Source: Paenibacillus xylanexedens
GTDB taxonomy: Bacteria; Bacillota; Bacilli; Paenibacillales; Paenibacillaceae
Assembly (NCBI RefSeq): GCF_007676705.1
Contig: NZ_VEBF01000003.1
Coordinates: forward strand, 248,001-312,000
Direction of reading: 5' to 3'
Length of the DNA stretch: 64,000 nucleotides
Positions 27,352 to 36,654 of this stretch are shown here, piece after piece; the stretch's first letter is position 1, and every line of letters begins with the position of its first letter. The translations under genes and the position numbers were made by a program. Below the pieces are notes generated by a model. The model saw nothing but the letters and a program-made list of their open reading frames with translations. It was not told the DNA's origin and did not search any database.

Positions 27352-28803
27352 TTACGAACTGTGCCCTCCGGCTGTGGCAAATCCACTCCGTTCAAGAATG
27401 CGAGTGCTCTCTTCGTTCAACCCGCGCAGGTGCACAGTTTTACCAAGCTTCGCATATTTGAACTTCACTTTGCCAATAGCCACAACCGCAGTATTATCCC
27501 AGATATGTGACCCTCCGAAATCAATCGTAATCTCCTTCGGATCGGCTTCTGCATCGAACTCATCCACAAAACGGGACGAAGAACCGAAGAAGAACGGTCC
27601 GTGAACCCGATATACTTTCTGCCCTTGCTCCTGGCTCGCCTGTACGCGAATCTTGGTCTGTTTCCAGCCAAAATGCAGCACACTGAGCACAACGCCGACC
27701 ATAACCCCGATCGACAGATCGTGGGTATAGACCACAATCGCCACCGTCACGATCATGACAAAGGCTTCCGCCCGAGGCACACGGGCAATATTTTTGATGG
27801 AACTCCAGTCGAATGTTCCGATACACACCATAAACATTACACCGACGAGCGCACCCATCGGCACCTGTTTCACCACTCCGCTGAGCAGCAACAACAGGAT
27901 CGCGAGAAATGCACCCGCAGTAAACGTAGATAATCTTCCACGTCCTCCAGACTTCACATTAATGACCGACTGCCCAATCATGGCACAGCCCGCCATACCA
28001 CCGAACAAACCGTTAATGAAGTTGGCAATCCCCTGACCGCGTACTTCGCGGTTTTTACTGCTCTTGGTCTCCGTCATCTCATCCACAATGGTAGCGGTCA
28101 GGAGAGATTCCAGCAAACCGACGAGTGCCAGAGTGAATGAATAGGGCAGCAGAATCATCAGCGTGTCCCAAGTCCATGCAATATTAGGCAAGTGGAACAT
28201 CGGCAATGTACTGGTCAGGTTCCCCATATCGCCGACAGTCTTAACATCCAGATTTAACATCGCCGTAATGATCGTCATCACGATAATGGCAATCAACGGA
28301 GCCGGTGCGGCTTTGAAAAACCTTGGCAAAATATAGACGATCGCCAGCGTACCTGCCACCATCGCATACATGATCCAATTCGCTCCCGTGAAATGGGTTA
28401 ACTGCGCCATAAAGATTAGTATAGCCAGTGCGTTCACGAATCCGGTCAGTACCGAATGAGGCACAAACGTAATGAATCGCCCCACCTTGAAAATACCCAA
28501 AATAAACTGAATAATTCCCGTCAATATCGTTGCTGCAAAAAGGTATTCCACCCCATAATCCTTGACGAGTCCAACCATCAGTACCGCCATGGCACCTGTT
28601 GCCGCCGAGATCATGCCTGGTCTTCCACCAGCAATCGAGATCACAATTGCAATTGTAATCGAAGCATACAATCCGACCATCGGATCAACACCTGCAATGA
28701 TGGAGAACGCAATGGCTTCCGGAATTAACGCCAGCGCTACCGTAATGCCTGCCAGCACATCTCCGCGAATGTTGCCAAACCATTGTTGTTTTAACGTATT
28801 CAT
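27352..28803 (-). CDS. SulP-family anion transporter with STAS domain
   Basis: Membrane transporter of 483 residues. The SulP signature is near the N-terminus (ITVALALIPEAIAFSIIAGVDP), followed by 10-12 hydrophobic segments (GLFGGMAGCAMIGQSVIN is a family hallmark) and a cytoplasmic STAS domain from about 390 (VYRVHGPFFFGSSSRFVDEF, HIWDNTAVVAIGKV). SulP proteins carry sulfate, bicarbonate or other anions; BicA-like bicarbonate import is as likely as sulfate import here. The ATG at 28803 begins the conserved N-terminus; AGGAGG lies about 15 nt upstream. Longer frames to 28881 lie in an unusually long leader. Confidence 0.9.
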   Translation of the reverse strand: MNTLKQQWFGNIRGDVLAGITVALALIPEAIAFSIIAGVDPMVGLYASITIAIVISIAGGRPGMISAATGAMAVLMVGLVKDYGVEYLFAATILTGIIQFILGIFKVGRFITFVPHSVLTGFVNALAILIFMAQLTHFTGANWIMYAMVAGTLAIVYILPRFFKAAPAPLIAIIVMTIITAMLNLDVKTVGDMGNLTSTLPMFHLPNIAWTWDTLMILLPYSFTLALVGLLESLLTATIVDEMTETKSSKNREVRGQGIANFINGLFGGMAGCAMIGQSVINVKSGGRGRLSTFTAGAFLAILLLLLSGVVKQVPMGALVGVMFMVCIGTFDWSSIKNIARVPRAEAFVMIVTVAIVVYTHDLSIGVMVGVVLSVLHFGWKQTKIRVQASQEQGQKVYRVHGPFFFGSSSRFVDEFDAEADPKEITIDFGGSHIWDNTAVVAIGKVKFKYAKLGKTVHLRGLNEESTRILERSGFATAGGHSS

Positions 28804-29151
28804 ATGTTCTTTGCCGTTCCTCCTACGTGTATCCCTCATATTGGACAATCCTACTGAAGAGTAACGGAATCCGTACACCACTAACTAACTACCCAGGACA
28901 GCACAAAACAACGGATTCCTCTCCGCATCATTCGTATATGCTCTTGCCTGAGCTGGCATCATTCTTCCCCATCCGTATAACCTTGACGGCTTAATGAGCA
29001 CTCACTCTTTTCCGTTCCAGTGTGTATCGCTGATATTCCATTACTGCCTTCAGTTGTCTTACTCGTGCGACATCAGGAGCTGATCCTGATGCCAATAGGT
29101 TTTCCCCTCTCAGAAAAACCGGGTCCGTTAATGTACTGACCTATTATTATA
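28804..29151 (-). promoter_or_regulatory. long structured leader of the SulP gene with candidate promoter
   Basis: A TATAAT -10 box is seen on the minus strand at 29146-29151; the -35 region is weak. Transcription from it would give a leader of about 335 nt. Hairpins include GGTTTT...AAAACC near 29100-29122 and GCATCAGGA...TCCTGATG at 29072-29093. A 14-codon frame with an AAGG site starts near 28983. I could not match the leader to a known riboswitch class. Nothing further was seen between 29152 and 29257. Confidence 0.4.
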
Positions 29152-29257
29152 GTCACAGGACCGGATATGTACTAATACAGTTATGGTGAAAAAATAGAAC
29201 CTTTTCTTCTATTATCTTAATATTTCTATAATTTACTCATCAATGCTCTATTCACAA

Positions 29258-29303
29258 AAAATAACCCGCAAAGATCCTTTGAAGAAAGTCTCTTTACGGG
29301 TCC
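29258..29303 (-). terminator. terminator of the phasin-like/UbiB-like operon
   Basis: On the minus strand ACCCGTAAAGA pairs with TCTTTGCGGGT and is followed by TATTTTTTG, 22 nt after the UbiB-like stop codon. Confidence 0.85.
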
Positions 29304-29324
29304 TCTTGTGATGTCATGCTGATG

Positions 29325-30995
29325 CTAGAACCTTCCCGATTTGAATATCGAATAGAGCAGGAAAGCCACCATCAGAATCGCCACCAGGAAACCAATCTCA
29401 ATGACCGGAATATCCCACAGCATCGTGGACTGATGACTGATCGAAGATCCGATAATCAAGCCCACCATGATGATACAAAAAGCGAGTAACACAATACTGA
29501 AAGATAGCCGATTGCTGATCTGGTCCATTCTACGCATGAGTGCATCCAGTTCAGGAACACTGATCTCCAGCCTCAGCTTGCCTTTGCTAATAATGGATGA
29601 TAACTGCCTTAACTGCCCCGGTAGACCAATGACACTCTCAGCCATATCAGCTGCACTACGGAACAACCGATTCTTGATTCTTCCGGCGCTAAAACGTTCC
29701 TTGATCAGCTTCCGGCCAAAGGGTTCGGCCATATCTACGATGCTCAGGGAAGGATCAAGATGTTCGATGACACCTTCCATCGTTAGCAACGATTTGCCGA
29801 GCAGCAGAATATCGGCAGGCATCACCACCCGGTGCCTCTGGGCTACGCCGAACAAGTCATTCAACGCCTGACCAACACTGATCTTGGAAAAGGGAATATC
29901 GTAATATTTGGTACGTAACTTGTCCAAATCCACATGAAGCCCACGCAGGTCCATGTCATCTGGCATCATGCCCAATTTCTCAATTGCCCGGATCATACTG
30001 TCCGTATCTTTGCGCATTAACCCAATAATAAGCGAAGCGAGCTGTTGTTTCATCTCATCACTCAGACTGCCTACCATACCGAAGTCTATAAAAGCAAGAC
30101 GTCCATCCTTCAATACCATCAGATTGCCCGGATGTGGGTCAGCGTGAAAGAATCCCTGAATAAAGATCTGATTCAATAATGAATCCACCAGCCGCTCGGC
30201 AATGTTATTCAGATCATGACCCCGTCTCACCAGTTCTTCACGATCATTGAGTTTAATGCCTTCGATATACTCCATCGTGAGTACACGTGATGAAGTCTGA
30301 TCCCAGTAAATTGTCGGGATTTTGACCTTGTTGTCCTGTTGGTATTGCTGTGCAATCTTTTCCGTATTTCGGCCTTCAACCGTATAATCCAGTTCAGCCA
30401 TCAGTGCCTGAGCATATTCTTCGACCATTTGCGGAATCTGATATTGTTTCACCCAGTCCCAGCGCTTCTCCGCCATGGCTGTCAGTTCACGCAAGATATC
30501 CAGGTCACGCTGCACAATACGCGATATACCCGGCCGCTGAATCTTGATGGCTACCGACTCACCGCTTCGAAGTTTGCCCAGATGCACCTGTCCAATGCTG
30601 GCCGCAGCTACAGGGGTATCCTCGAACCGGGAAAAGATCTCCTCCAGCGGTGTATCCAATTCCTGTTCCAAAATACCCCGTGCCGTCTCGGAAGAGAACG
30701 GCGGGACCTGATCCTGCAACTTCACCAATTCACGAATGACAGACTCAGGCAATAGATCTGCCCTTGTACTTGCGAGTTGCCCCAGCTTGACGAAAGCTGG
30801 CCCCAGCTCCTGCAGTACAAGCCTGATGCGTTCACTCAGCGTTTTGGTGGTGTGTGCTTCACGCGACATCCACCGTCTGGGTAGAGCCAGCAACTGGAAC
30901 AAACCCAGCTCCTCGACCATATAACCGAAGCCATGACGCACTAGCGCCATGGCAATTTCACGGTATCTGCCGATATGTTTGATTCGCACTGCCAT
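29325..30995 (-). CDS. ABC1/UbiB-like atypical kinase, membrane-anchored
   Basis: Protein of 556 residues in the ADCK/UbiB protein-kinase-like family, which acts as an ATPase/kinase supporting isoprenoid quinone or lipid homeostasis. The family hallmark KxGQ motif (FVKLGQLASTRADLLP) precedes the kinase fold; AAASIGQVH is the Ala-rich loop, VAIKIQRPG holds the catalytic Lys, FHADPHPGNL the catalytic loop and FIDFGMVG the metal-binding DFG. Two C-terminal membrane helices (about 500-520 and 530-550) anchor it. Its ATG follows the stop of the phasin-like gene directly (TAG then ATG), so they are translationally coupled. Confidence 0.9.
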   Translation of the reverse strand: MAVRIKHIGRYREIAMALVRHGFGYMVEELGLFQLLALPRRWMSREAHTTKTLSERIRLVLQELGPAFVKLGQLASTRADLLPESVIRELVKLQDQVPPFSSETARGILEQELDTPLEEIFSRFEDTPVAAASIGQVHLGKLRSGESVAIKIQRPGISRIVQRDLDILRELTAMAEKRWDWVKQYQIPQMVEEYAQALMAELDYTVEGRNTEKIAQQYQQDNKVKIPTIYWDQTSSRVLTMEYIEGIKLNDREELVRRGHDLNNIAERLVDSLLNQIFIQGFFHADPHPGNLMVLKDGRLAFIDFGMVGSLSDEMKQQLASLIIGLMRKDTDSMIRAIEKLGMMPDDMDLRGLHVDLDKLRTKYYDIPFSKISVGQALNDLFGVAQRHRVVMPADILLLGKSLLTMEGVIEHLDPSLSIVDMAEPFGRKLIKERFSAGRIKNRLFRSAADMAESVIGLPGQLRQLSSIISKGKLRLEISVPELDALMRRMDQISNRLSFSIVLLAFCIIMVGLIIGSSISHQSTMLWDIPVIEIGFLVAILMVAFLLYSIFKSGRF

Positions 30996-31376
30996 CTACT
31001 CGATCTCGTTTCCTTTGAGAGGAGGAGGAACTTCAAGTGGAGCCGGGGATTCATCAGGTTGGAGTTGTGGTGATTGGCCCAGTTCGGCAAGTTTTTTCTC
31101 CAGGACAGCAACGCGCTGTTCCAGACTGGTTACATCACTTTCGGATGCCACACCAGCTTCCTGAAGCACTCGCTTGACCTGCTCCTGAATCATTCTCTTG
31201 AACTGACCCTGCTCTTCATCGCCCCGTTCCAGCAGACGTTCAACCAAAGCTTTGGATTCACCGGGCGCAAGTTCCCCGCGCTTGACCAAATCATCCACGG
31301 TTTTCTCAATTTTCTCTTTGCTTACGACAGTAAGACCAAGCCCTAACGAGATCGCCTTTTTGAACAAATCGCTCAT
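30996..31376 (-). CDS. phasin-like coiled-coil protein
   Basis: Small soluble protein of 126 residues: an amphipathic N-terminus (MSDLFKKAISLGLGL), a central hydrophilic helical region and a heptad-like coiled coil (VTSLEQRVAVLEKKLAEL), ending in a Pro-rich tail. It resembles the phasin/PhaI-like proteins that are commonly paired with UbiB-like kinases in Bacillota; a polyhydroxyalkanoate role should not be assumed, as no pha synthase is nearby. ATG at 31376 has AGGAGG 9 nt upstream; the ATG at 31385 is too close to it. Probably modulates or recruits the adjacent kinase (inference). Confidence 0.75.
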   Translation of the reverse strand: MSDLFKKAISLGLGLTVVSKEKIEKTVDDLVKRGELAPGESKALVERLLERGDEEQGQFKRMIQEQVKRVLQEAGVASESDVTSLEQRVAVLEKKLAELGQSPQLQPDESPAPLEVPPPLKGNEIE

Positions 31377-31448
31377 TTTTGTCATCCTCCTCTTCGTTGA
31401 TCTCTATATTATACCCCTTATACTCTGCATGCAAAGATGTCCGTCCGA

Positions 31449-32087
31449 TCAGACGTATCGTGCAGCCCATTTGCCTGCTTGCAGGAGTAATTTACGGTAC
31501 GTTTCGTGCGCAAAAGACGGCACATGATGACCTGGCATCAGATAAACAATACGTCCAATACCATATCGATGTGCCCAAACCGCAGGCTTCGGTCCTTCTT
31601 CGGATTGATATTCCAGCAAAATCTTCGTTTCGGCAAAAGAACCAAACTCGAACTGATAAGGTTCTTCTTCCATTGTGAAATTCGAAATACCCTCCGTCAC
31701 TGGATGGCTTTCGGCCGTTACAGTGAATTCAAGCGGTGCATAAGCCGGATGATGCAGGAACTTGGCACCGATCATCTGTTTGAGTTCATAACGATTTTGG
31801 AGCGAAATGCCGTTATGTATAATGACCAGCCCACCTCCATTACTTACATAGGACAACAAACCTGCTGTCTGCTGTGGAGAGACTTTCCCCTTCCAATCGT
31901 CCATGTATGAGATACATACATCAAACCCGGTTATATTTTCTTGCAGCAGCATATTCCGATTCTCACTGCACTGCACAGTCATAGTATCATGGAAAATTCG
32001 GCTAATCTCTGCATCCACACCTTGAAGCGGGTGCCAATCCGGATGCGTATAATCGCCAAGTAGTAATGCTTTTTTACGATGATCCAT
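31449..32087 (-). CDS. ThuA-like domain protein (class-I glutamine amidotransferase fold)
   Basis: Protein of 212 residues matching the ThuA-like family: KKALLLGDYTHPDWH at the first strand, a central GGGLVIIHNG motif, PAYAPLEFTVT and HPVTEGISNFTMEEEPYQFEF (the HP(I/V)T.G...F...DE(L/P)Y pattern of the family), and GIGRIVYLMPGHH at the end. ThuA proteins take part in sugar (trehalose-related) metabolism in some bacteria, but the reaction is not established. It lies 42 nt upstream of nothing on the same strand that is sugar-related; the SDR gene precedes it by 42 nt and they may be co-transcribed. Confidence 0.8.
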   Translation of the reverse strand: MDHRKKALLLGDYTHPDWHPLQGVDAEISRIFHDTMTVQCSENRNMLLQENITGFDVCISYMDDWKGKVSPQQTAGLLSYVSNGGGLVIIHNGISLQNRYELKQMIGAKFLHHPAYAPLEFTVTAESHPVTEGISNFTMEEEPYQFEFGSFAETKILLEYQSEEGPKPAVWAHRYGIGRIVYLMPGHHVPSFAHETYRKLLLQAGKWAARYV

Positions 32088-32129
32088 TCAATCAATCTCC
32101 TTTCTTGTTCACCTCACTGTATACAACCA

Positions 32130-32852
32130 CTACCAGGGAAGTGTGTCTCCCTTGTAGTCCACATATGCGGGCTGATCTCCTTTAAACTGCTCATGGCGGT
32201 CGATAAGTACTGCGATATGCTGTGCAGATTGCTCGGGCGTGAGATCCGCAGAAGCATCCAATTCTCCCCGCATATAACTCTGTACCCAACCGGGATGCAC
32301 AAGCATCACTTGTCCGCCTTCATCCTTCAGACCATTGTGCACAAGACATGCCTGCATGTTCAAAGCAGCTTTGGACATGCAATAGGCAAACCATCCATCC
32401 CGACTGCATTGCTCCATACTTCCAGCCTCGGAAGAGATATCAACAATCAGCTTGGTCTGCCCTTGAAGAAGAAGGGGTAACAGAGAATGAGTCACACGCA
32501 GTGTGCCAAGAGTATTTACATTAAATACTTCAGCCATCTCCGCTATATTCAACGGCCCGCGGATATGATCCGTAATACTTCCTAGTATAGCCGCATTATT
32601 GATCAGCATATCCAGATGATTCGTACCCAGCTTCAATGTCTCCGTGAACAGAGCTACCGACAGGTCGTCCGCAATATCCAGTTCGATCGCCCGCAGATGA
32701 TCAGGGTATGCTTCTGCAAGCACACGAATCCCCTCGGAATCTTCCACATCCAGACCGGCCGCATACACGAGATAACCTCTCTTCAGCATCTGTGCTGTCA
32801 GAGCGAGTCCCAACCCCCGGGCAGCACCCGTTACACATACGGTTCTCATCAT
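32130..32852 (-). CDS. short-chain dehydrogenase/reductase (SDR)
   Basis: NAD(P)-dependent oxidoreductase of 240 residues. The cofactor motif is TGAARGLG (TGxxxGxG), followed by D(I)ADD, the NNAAILG motif, the catalytic Ser in DISSEAGS and Y-C-M-S-K as the YxxxK pair. Pattern HPGWVQSYMRG is typical of classical SDRs of the C-factor/sniffer type. Substrate unknown. Two adjacent ATGs (32852, 32849) share a GAGGGAGGGAC site. It precedes the ThuA-like gene on the same strand. Confidence 0.88.
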   Translation of the reverse strand: MMRTVCVTGAARGLGLALTAQMLKRGYLVYAAGLDVEDSEGIRVLAEAYPDHLRAIELDIADDLSVALFTETLKLGTNHLDMLINNAAILGSITDHIRGPLNIAEMAEVFNVNTLGTLRVTHSLLPLLLQGQTKLIVDISSEAGSMEQCSRDGWFAYCMSKAALNMQACLVHNGLKDEGGQVMLVHPGWVQSYMRGELDASADLTPEQSAQHIAVLIDRHEQFKGDQPAYVDYKGDTLPW

Positions 32853-33005
32853 ATTGTCCCTCCCTCGCCAATGATTCTGTCTTTAACTCATTCCACATAT
32901 TCATCTGAAAACCTTTAATTCAGAATGGGGTTCCCCAACTTCACGACCAAAGACTCATGAGGTAAAAGCGAGATTAGAGCCATTCTGCTTATTGAATTGA
33001 GCGGT

Positions 33006-34520
33006 TTATTGCTCTGTTATTATTCCTGACCCATATCGCTCCTGTCGATAGGCTAAACAATGTTCCACCCATCTTCGAGCGGCTGCCGGGTAAGAGCCCA
33101 GATGAACATGCGTGTACCCCGCCACGATGTTGCCTGCAGCATACCCTTCTTGCTTCAAGCCACGCAACCCCTTGGTCTCATACGCATAAGGAATCATTCC
33201 TTCTTCACGATAGGTCATTGTGGAGTAATGAAATTCATGACCCCGAAGTACTTCACCCTTTTTCAGCAAAAAGGAATCCTCAACCGCACTCGCTTCACGG
33301 TAACCAAGTGCAGCTCGCTTCTTCTGCATCTGCACCTGTGCGGGGATAATGCCCGCCATCTCGAAAGTAACGCCCTCTCGGTCGGTCAACGTTTCCCCGA
33401 GTACCATGTAGCCACCACATTCTGCGAATAAAGGCATGTTCGAACGCGCTGCTTCACGAAGTCCTCCTAGGAAACCCATGTTTCCTGCAATCACTGCTGC
33501 AAATTCCTCTGGAAATCCGCCGCCCAAATAGACGCCATCCACATCCGTTGGAATGCCTTCGCCAGCGAGCGGACTGAAGTATTGTAATCGAGCCCCGGCC
33601 GCTTCGAGCAATTCCAGATTATCGGGATAATAGAAATTAAACGCCGCATCACGCGCAACGGCAATGACAGGCTGTACTTCATATGATACATGTCGATTAT
33701 TAACGTGGATCACTGAATCGAATTGTGAATCGTAATTCGAGCCGGATTCAGCATTAGCCGAATCCGTGTGGGTAGTAGCGGCAAGACTGCCTTCTTCTTG
33801 TTGAAGCGGCGGGGCGCTTGCTGCGAGCTCCAGCAGAAGATCCAGATCGGTGCCTTCCATTAATACATCGGCAGCCCGCTGAAATAACGGTTCCAGTTCA
33901 CCGCGCTCAATGGCAGGCACCAGTCCCAGATGTCTCTCGGGGATGGACATGTCTTCATCCCGCTTCAGCCAGCCAACCACCGGAATGCCGCACATCTGCT
34001 CAATGGCTTTTTTCACAATGGTGTAATGACCCACACTTCCACAACGGTTGACGATCACTCCGGCAATATGTAATTCAGGCTCCAGCTGTTGAAAACCAAG
34101 AACAATCGCGGCCGCACTACGAGCCATACTGCGTACATCCACGACCAGGATCACAGGGGTCTTCGTGATCAGAGCAATCTCTGCAGTCGAGCCTGTATTG
34201 CTAATCGGATCTTTGCCATCGTAGAGGCCCATAACGCCTTCGATAATGGATATATCATGTCCTGCCGATGCCTTCTCGAACGTATCTCTCACGTATTCAG
34301 CCGATGTCATCCATGCATCCAGATTGCGTGACGGTCTGCCGGTAACGGCGGTATGATATGTCGGATCAATATAATCCGGGCCGCACTTGAACCCTTGTAC
34401 ACTCAAACCACGCTGGGCGAGTGCTCTCATCAGCCCCAAGGTTACTGTCGTTTTCCCTGCACCACTTCCGGTGCCTGCAATGATCAGTCGGGGTCTGGCA
34501 TTACGATCTGCAATGGTCAT
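33006..34520 (-). CDS. cbiA: cobyrinate a,c-diamide synthase
   Basis: ATP- and glutamine-dependent amidotransferase of 504 residues that converts cob(II)yrinate to its a,c-diamide, the step after ring completion. N-terminal synthetase domain with P-loop GTGSGAGKTT (near 17-26) and GPDYIDPTYH; C-terminal glutamine amidotransferase domain with the nucleophile in FAECGGYMVLG and GFPEEFA, and a final His in THVHLGSYP. A glycine/Ser-rich insert occurs around 245-275. ATG at 34520 has AAGGTGG 9 nt upstream; the GTG at 34532 overlaps that site. It is separated from cbiG by a terminator, so it probably has its own promoter in 34533-34659. The symbol cobB is also used for this enzyme. Confidence 0.92.
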   Translation of the reverse strand: MTIADRNARPRLIIAGTGSGAGKTTVTLGLMRALAQRGLSVQGFKCGPDYIDPTYHTAVTGRPSRNLDAWMTSAEYVRDTFEKASAGHDISIIEGVMGLYDGKDPISNTGSTAEIALITKTPVILVVDVRSMARSAAAIVLGFQQLEPELHIAGVIVNRCGSVGHYTIVKKAIEQMCGIPVVGWLKRDEDMSIPERHLGLVPAIERGELEPLFQRAADVLMEGTDLDLLLELAASAPPLQQEEGSLAATTHTDSANAESGSNYDSQFDSVIHVNNRHVSYEVQPVIAVARDAAFNFYYPDNLELLEAAGARLQYFSPLAGEGIPTDVDGVYLGGGFPEEFAAVIAGNMGFLGGLREAARSNMPLFAECGGYMVLGETLTDREGVTFEMAGIIPAQVQMQKKRAALGYREASAVEDSFLLKKGEVLRGHEFHYSTMTYREEGMIPYAYETKGLRGLKQEGYAAGNIVAGYTHVHLGSYPAAARRWVEHCLAYRQERYGSGIITEQ

Positions 34521-34659
34521 CGTCAATTCCACCTTTTCGTCAATATAACAAAAGCTTCTGATCGAAGCACTATCAAGGATGATACATTCGTGTTTTAGTT
34601 GTTGCTTTTCTTGCGATTATCGAATCCTTCAGCTCCGCTGAAAACGTATAAATTCTATA

Positions 34660-34695
34660 ATCTAAACAAAACCGCATCATATAGCGATGCGGTCA
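34660..34695 (-). terminator. terminator after cbiG
   Basis: On the minus strand ACCGCATC pairs with GATGCGGT around a 7-nt loop and is followed by TTTTGTTT. It divides the cobalamin genes into a main operon and a separate cbiA unit. Confidence 0.8.
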
Positions 34696-34775
34696 AGATT
34701 AATACACACTAGTGATCGGAAGGTTATTCTGTCATCGAAGTACCTGTGTAAAGTAGATTCACTTCATGCATATCT

Positions 34776-35864
34776 CTACTCAAATGAAATCCGTGCTACG
34801 GAGATCGTTAGATTGCCGCTCTTTTTCTTCTCCAGCAACCAATGATCGGCTCCCGAAGAGAGCAACGCCGCAGGTTCACTTACGCCATATGCTCCAGTAT
34901 ATTTAAATACTGTCTCGGAAGGATTCGCAAGCTTCACCGTATTGAGCTCCGCAGGGGTGTAGGTCACCAGCTCCCACCCGTATTTGGCGCATAGGGCCAA
35001 CAAGCCCTCTTCATCCTTTTTCAGATCAATCGTGGCAATGTTGCGCACGCTCTTCACGGAGAGGGATAACTCCTCTAAGGTCGCGAGGACTTCCTGCTCC
35101 AATTCCTCTACAGATGTGCCGCGATTGCAGCCCATGCCAAGCACGAGGCTTTTTGGACGATACAATACGCCATTGGTGAGAAAACGTTCCTCTTCTTCTG
35201 CCGAAAGCAAGCGGTCACTGACGACCAGTGCAGCATTGAACGGGAATGATTCTGTTTCCTCGAGGCTGTTGAAGACGCGGATATGATCCGGCACTGGTTT
35301 GTTATATCTCCACCAGTTCCGCTCCCCTGTCTCCTGAATGAGAGCTACAGGCTCTTCGTTCACAACAGCTGCACTGACAGGTGTCGCCTTGTCGAAGCTA
35401 TCCACGATCCAACCCAACTCCCGGCCGAACATGTCCACCGGAATGGTGCCTTGCACGTCTGAAGCCGTCGTAATGACCGCGCGTGCGCCAAGCACCTCTG
35501 CGACCTGACGAGTCAACTCATTCGCGCCGCCAAGGTGACCAGACAGCACGCTGATGACGTTCTCACCGCGGTCATCAATGACCAGCACGGCGGGATCGAC
35601 TTTTTTGTCCACCAGAATCGGAGCGATCATACGCACAACCGCACCCAAAGAGATGAATAGAATAATGCCATTATATCGTTTGAACAAATCAGGCAAAATC
35701 AGCTTCACTGAGCCTTCGAACAGCTCATAACCCAACTGCTCTTCATCCCCACGAGCAAACTTGCTCATATAATACACGTCCGTACCCTGGAACTGCCCCG
35801 CCAGATTACGCACCATCTCCACGCCATGCTTCGTGATGGCAACGGCTGCAAACGGATTACTCAC
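34776..35864 (-). CDS. cbiG: cobalt-precorrin-5A hydrolase CbiG
   Basis: Protein of 362 residues that opens the delta-lactone of cobalt-precorrin-5A and releases acetaldehyde in the anaerobic pathway. N-terminal domain has the family segments ISLGAVVRMIAP and DDRGENVISVLSGHLGGANELT; the central region matches the mid-domain; the C-terminal CobE-like domain has LVLGMGCNRGTS and TGAYGVSEPAALLSSG. The GTG start at 35864 has GGGAGTGA upstream and overlaps cbiF by 8 nt, so translation is coupled. Confidence 0.93.
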   Translation of the reverse strand: MSNPFAAVAITKHGVEMVRNLAGQFQGTDVYYMSKFARGDEEQLGYELFEGSVKLILPDLFKRYNGIILFISLGAVVRMIAPILVDKKVDPAVLVIDDRGENVISVLSGHLGGANELTRQVAEVLGARAVITTASDVQGTIPVDMFGRELGWIVDSFDKATPVSAAVVNEEPVALIQETGERNWWRYNKPVPDHIRVFNSLEETESFPFNAALVVSDRLLSAEEEERFLTNGVLYRPKSLVLGMGCNRGTSVEELEQEVLATLEELSLSVKSVRNIATIDLKKDEEGLLALCAKYGWELVTYTPAELNTVKLANPSETVFKYTGAYGVSEPAALLSSGADHWLLEKKKSGNLTISVARISFE

Positions 35865-36654
35865 CGGACTTCACTCCCTTGCGATAGCCATGGGTGAAGG
35901 ATTTATCGTACAGCTTGGAACGGTGGGCATCCCGGTTCACGAGATCGGGATCGAGCGCCCAGCCCGCCAGAATCATTGCATGCATTGTAATGCCTGCGGC
36001 ACGCAGATCTGCTGCCAGATTGGCAAGCGTGGTCCGTACAATTTTCTGATCAGGCCATGTCGCACGCTGCACCACTGCCACCGGCGTATCTTCGCTCCAG
36101 CCTGCGGCGAGGAATTCAACCACGACTTTTTTCGCCAAAGTCGCACTCAGGAAGAGCGCCACCGTGCAGTGATGGGATGCCAGATCACGCAGCTTCTCCC
36201 GCTCAGGCACAGGTGTGCGCCCTTCTGCACGCGTCAGAATTACGGTCTGTGTGAGTTCCGGTACAGTCAATTCAGCTCCCAGCGCAGCTGCCGAAGCAAA
36301 GACCGAGCTTACACCCGGAATAATTTCATATTCCACACCCTGCTGTTTCAGCAGCACCATTTGTTCCAGAATCGCGCCGTACATCGCCGGATCACCCGTG
36401 TGCACACGCGCTACGCTACGCCCCGCACGAGTGGCTTCACACATCAGCTCAACCTGACGTTCCAGATCCATGCCAGAGCTTTGCAGCACTTCTGCTTCGG
36501 GCTTCGCGGTAGCAATCAGTTCATCATTCACGAGTGAATCTGTATACAGCACCATATCCGCACTCTTTAAAATGTTCGAACCCTTCACGGTAATCAGTTC
36601 CGGGTCACCCGGGCCTGCACCTACAATGTAGACTTTCGCTTCCAATGTCTTCAT
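35857..36654 (-). CDS. cbiF: cobalt-precorrin-4 C11-methyltransferase CbiF
   Basis: SAM-dependent tetrapyrrole methylase of 265 residues that methylates C11 of cobalt-precorrin-4. Family motifs: YIVGAGPGDPELITVKG at the N-terminus, RVHTGDPAMYGAILEQ in the substrate/SAM cleft and EIIPGVSSVFASAAALG. The start codon overlaps the cbiL stop by 4 nt. Confidence 0.93.
   Translation of the reverse strand: MKTLEAKVYIVGAGPGDPELITVKGSNILKSADMVLYTDSLVNDELIATAKPEAEVLQSSGMDLERQVELMCEATRAGRSVARVHTGDPAMYGAILEQMVLLKQQGVEYEIIPGVSSVFASAAALGAELTVPELTQTVILTRAEGRTPVPEREKLRDLASHHCTVALFLSATLAKKVVVEFLAAGWSEDTPVAVVQRATWPDQKIVRTTLANLAADLRAAGITMHAMILAGWALDPDLVNRDAHRSKLYDKSFTHGYRKGVKSGE

Noticed and set aside
28804..29151. 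SulP leader as a ydaO (c-di-AMP), TPP, M-box or ykkC riboswitch
   Set aside because: Hallmark conserved segments of these classes could not be located, so no class was assigned.
30996..31376. Polyhydroxyalkanoate granule phasin
   Set aside because: No PHA synthase or depolymerase nearby; coupling to a UbiB-like gene suggests a different role for this phasin-like protein.
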